From Microbacterium sp. CH12i (lineage in GTDB: Bacteria > Actinomycetota > Actinomycetes > Actinomycetales > Microbacteriaceae): 64,000 bases of DNA. This document shows, piece by piece, positions 62,942 through 64,000 of the stretch (positions are counted from its first letter, which is position 1; every line of letters starts with the position of its first letter). The notes under the pieces were generated by a model that saw only the letters and a list, made by a program, of their open reading frames with translations, was not told the origin of the DNA and ran no database searches. Both the position numbers and the translations under genes were made by a program. The stretch is taken from assembly GCF_000685355.1 (NCBI RefSeq), contig NZ_JHET01000010.1, positions 1-64,000 of the forward strand, given 5' to 3'.

Positions 62942-64000
62942 CTACGCGGTCTTTGTGCGGCGACGCAGCAACATCAGCGCTCCACCGCTGATCAGCAGCA
63001 GCACGCTGAGCACCAGAATCCACGGGGCGAGCTGTCCGCCGGTGATGGCCAGCGGAGTTAGCACAGAATGCTCGGTCTCGCTCGGCGGAGGCGTGATTGT
63101 CTGGCCGCCCGGAGGCGTCGCCGAGGTGGTGGCCACGTTCGCCAGCGTCTCACCGGCGGCGTCCGCGTTCACGGTCACCGAGTAGGTGATCGTGACGGTC
63201 GCGCCCTCGGCGAGACTCCCGGTCCAGGTCAGCTCCGTACCATCGAGGATCGGAGCGGCAACCACATGGTCTCCGACCTTCACCACGACGTCGTCGTTGA
63301 ACTTGGCATACGGCAGCACCTGGCTGAGATCATCGGTGATGACGACCTCGTCCAGTCCGGTCTCGCCGGTGTTCACACCGGTGAGGGTGTAGGTCACGAC
63401 GCTGCCAGTGGCGATTGCGGTGCCGGATGCCGGGTTCGAAGACTTCTCGAACTCGAAGCCGGGGGTGCCGACCGGGTGCTCAGTGGTCGCCGGCGGAGGC
63501 GTGAGTTCCACGCCGCCCGGAGGCACTGCGACACCGCTGACGGTGTTCTCCAGCAGCGAGCCGCCGCGTCGCCGTTCACGGTCACCGAGTAGGTGATCGT
63601 GACGCGCTCGCCGATTTCGAGGGCTCCACTCCAGAAGAGCTCGCCGTCGGCAGCGGTGGGTACGCCCCCGATGCTTGCGGCAGCGTCATCGTTGTAGACG
63701 GCGTTCTCCAGTACAGCGGAGAGGTCGTCGACGATGCTCACCTGTTCGAGCGCGGTCTCGCCGGTGTTGATGCCGGTCACCGTGTAGGTGATGACGCTAC
63801 CCGGGTCGACGCGCGTGCCGGATGCCGGATCCGCCGCCTTGGTGAGAGCGAAGCCCGGCTGATTGACCGGATGTTCGGTGGTCGCCGGAGGCGTCTCGAT
63901 CGGCGGCACGCCACCCGGAGGGGTCGCGCTGCCGGTCACGCTGTTCTCGAGCACTGCTCCGCCGGCGTCGCCATTCACGGTCACCGAGTAGGTGATCGTG
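62942..64000 (-). CDS. Cell-wall-anchored protein with DUF11-type repeats (C-terminal part; frame broken near 63558)
   Basis: The gene enters from the right edge. It encodes at least two repeats of about 140 residues with the DUF11/'conserved repeat' pattern (DPASGTRVDPGSVITYTVTG, NTGETALEQVSIVDDLSAVL, ITYSVTVNGDAGG). It ends in a sorting signal: LAITG (an LAxTG-type motif as used by class E sortases), the span LAPWILVLSVLLLISGGALML and the tail RRRTKTA. The frame break inside a repeat is explained by one missing G (GACGCGGGCGGC) near 63558. The N-terminus is outside the window. Confidence 0.87.

Noticed and set aside
1..64000. tRNA, rRNA or riboswitch genes
   Set aside because: I looked for tRNA cloverleaf ends, rRNA signature words and long structured leaders and saw none I could support by eye.

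Overview
The window is high-GC actinobacterial DNA. The most likely source is a member of the Microbacteriaceae, close to Microbacterium. Evidence for this is the glmS/coaA and acpS-alr-tsaE housekeeping genes, DUF222-HNH genes, an LAxTG-type surface anchor, frequent GTG starts and ATGA/GTGA overlaps, and recurrent GGATGC/GCATCC words.

Layout. 1-2740: the end of an ISAzo13-type transposase, directly followed by the 3' part of a processive family 2 glycosyltransferase gene and a GH18-like secreted protein. 2748-5743 (minus): an OmpR-type response regulator, then tsaE, alr and acpS. 5744-39660: a large exopolysaccharide (EPS) locus lying between acpS and glmS. Its plus-strand arm holds an initiating sugar-phosphate transferase, a three-gene block of unknown role (anchored protein, MFS permease, TolB-like protein), glycosyltransferases and a DUF4082/beta-helix secreted protein. 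Its centre has an O-antigen-ligase-like polymerase and two divergent Wzz-like genes. Its minus-strand arm (33064 to 18563) is a run of 13 mostly overlapping genes: sugar-nucleotide enzymes (oxidoreductase, epimerase, two aminotransferases, PglD-like acetyltransferase), four glycosyltransferases, a flippase, and an acyl/aminoacyl ligase - PLP decarboxylase - carrier protein trio. Upstream of it is a giant secreted DMFase-like/DUF4082 protein. 39722-46318: glmS, coaA, ugd, ppx, a VanZ protein and a low-molecular-weight protein phosphatase. 46357-49838: histidine kinase, degenerate-GGDEF membrane protein, a 55-codon ORF with a hairpin, and a stand-alone receiver. 49879-64000 is accessory: two DUF222-HNH copies, a DUF6880-like protein, a toxin-antitoxin pair, transposase and LuxR remnants, a LuxR/MFS divergent pair with an 18-bp palindrome between them, an unknown membrane protein with a small partner, and the C-terminal end of a repeat-rich cell-wall protein.

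How it fits together. UDP-sugars (Ugd and the aminotransferase/acetyltransferase/oxidoreductase set) feed glycosyltransferases acting on the undecaprenyl-linked primer. Repeat units are exported by the flippase, polymerised by the Wzy-like protein and length-controlled by the Wzz-like pair. The ligase/decarboxylase/carrier trio may supply an amine or acyl decoration.

Caution. At least a dozen genes, including the essential acpS and glmS, are broken by single-base indels, mostly one lost G or C in a short run. I read most of these as sequence errors rather than pseudogenes and describe the genes as joined. Everything here is by eye; no database search or alignment was run.
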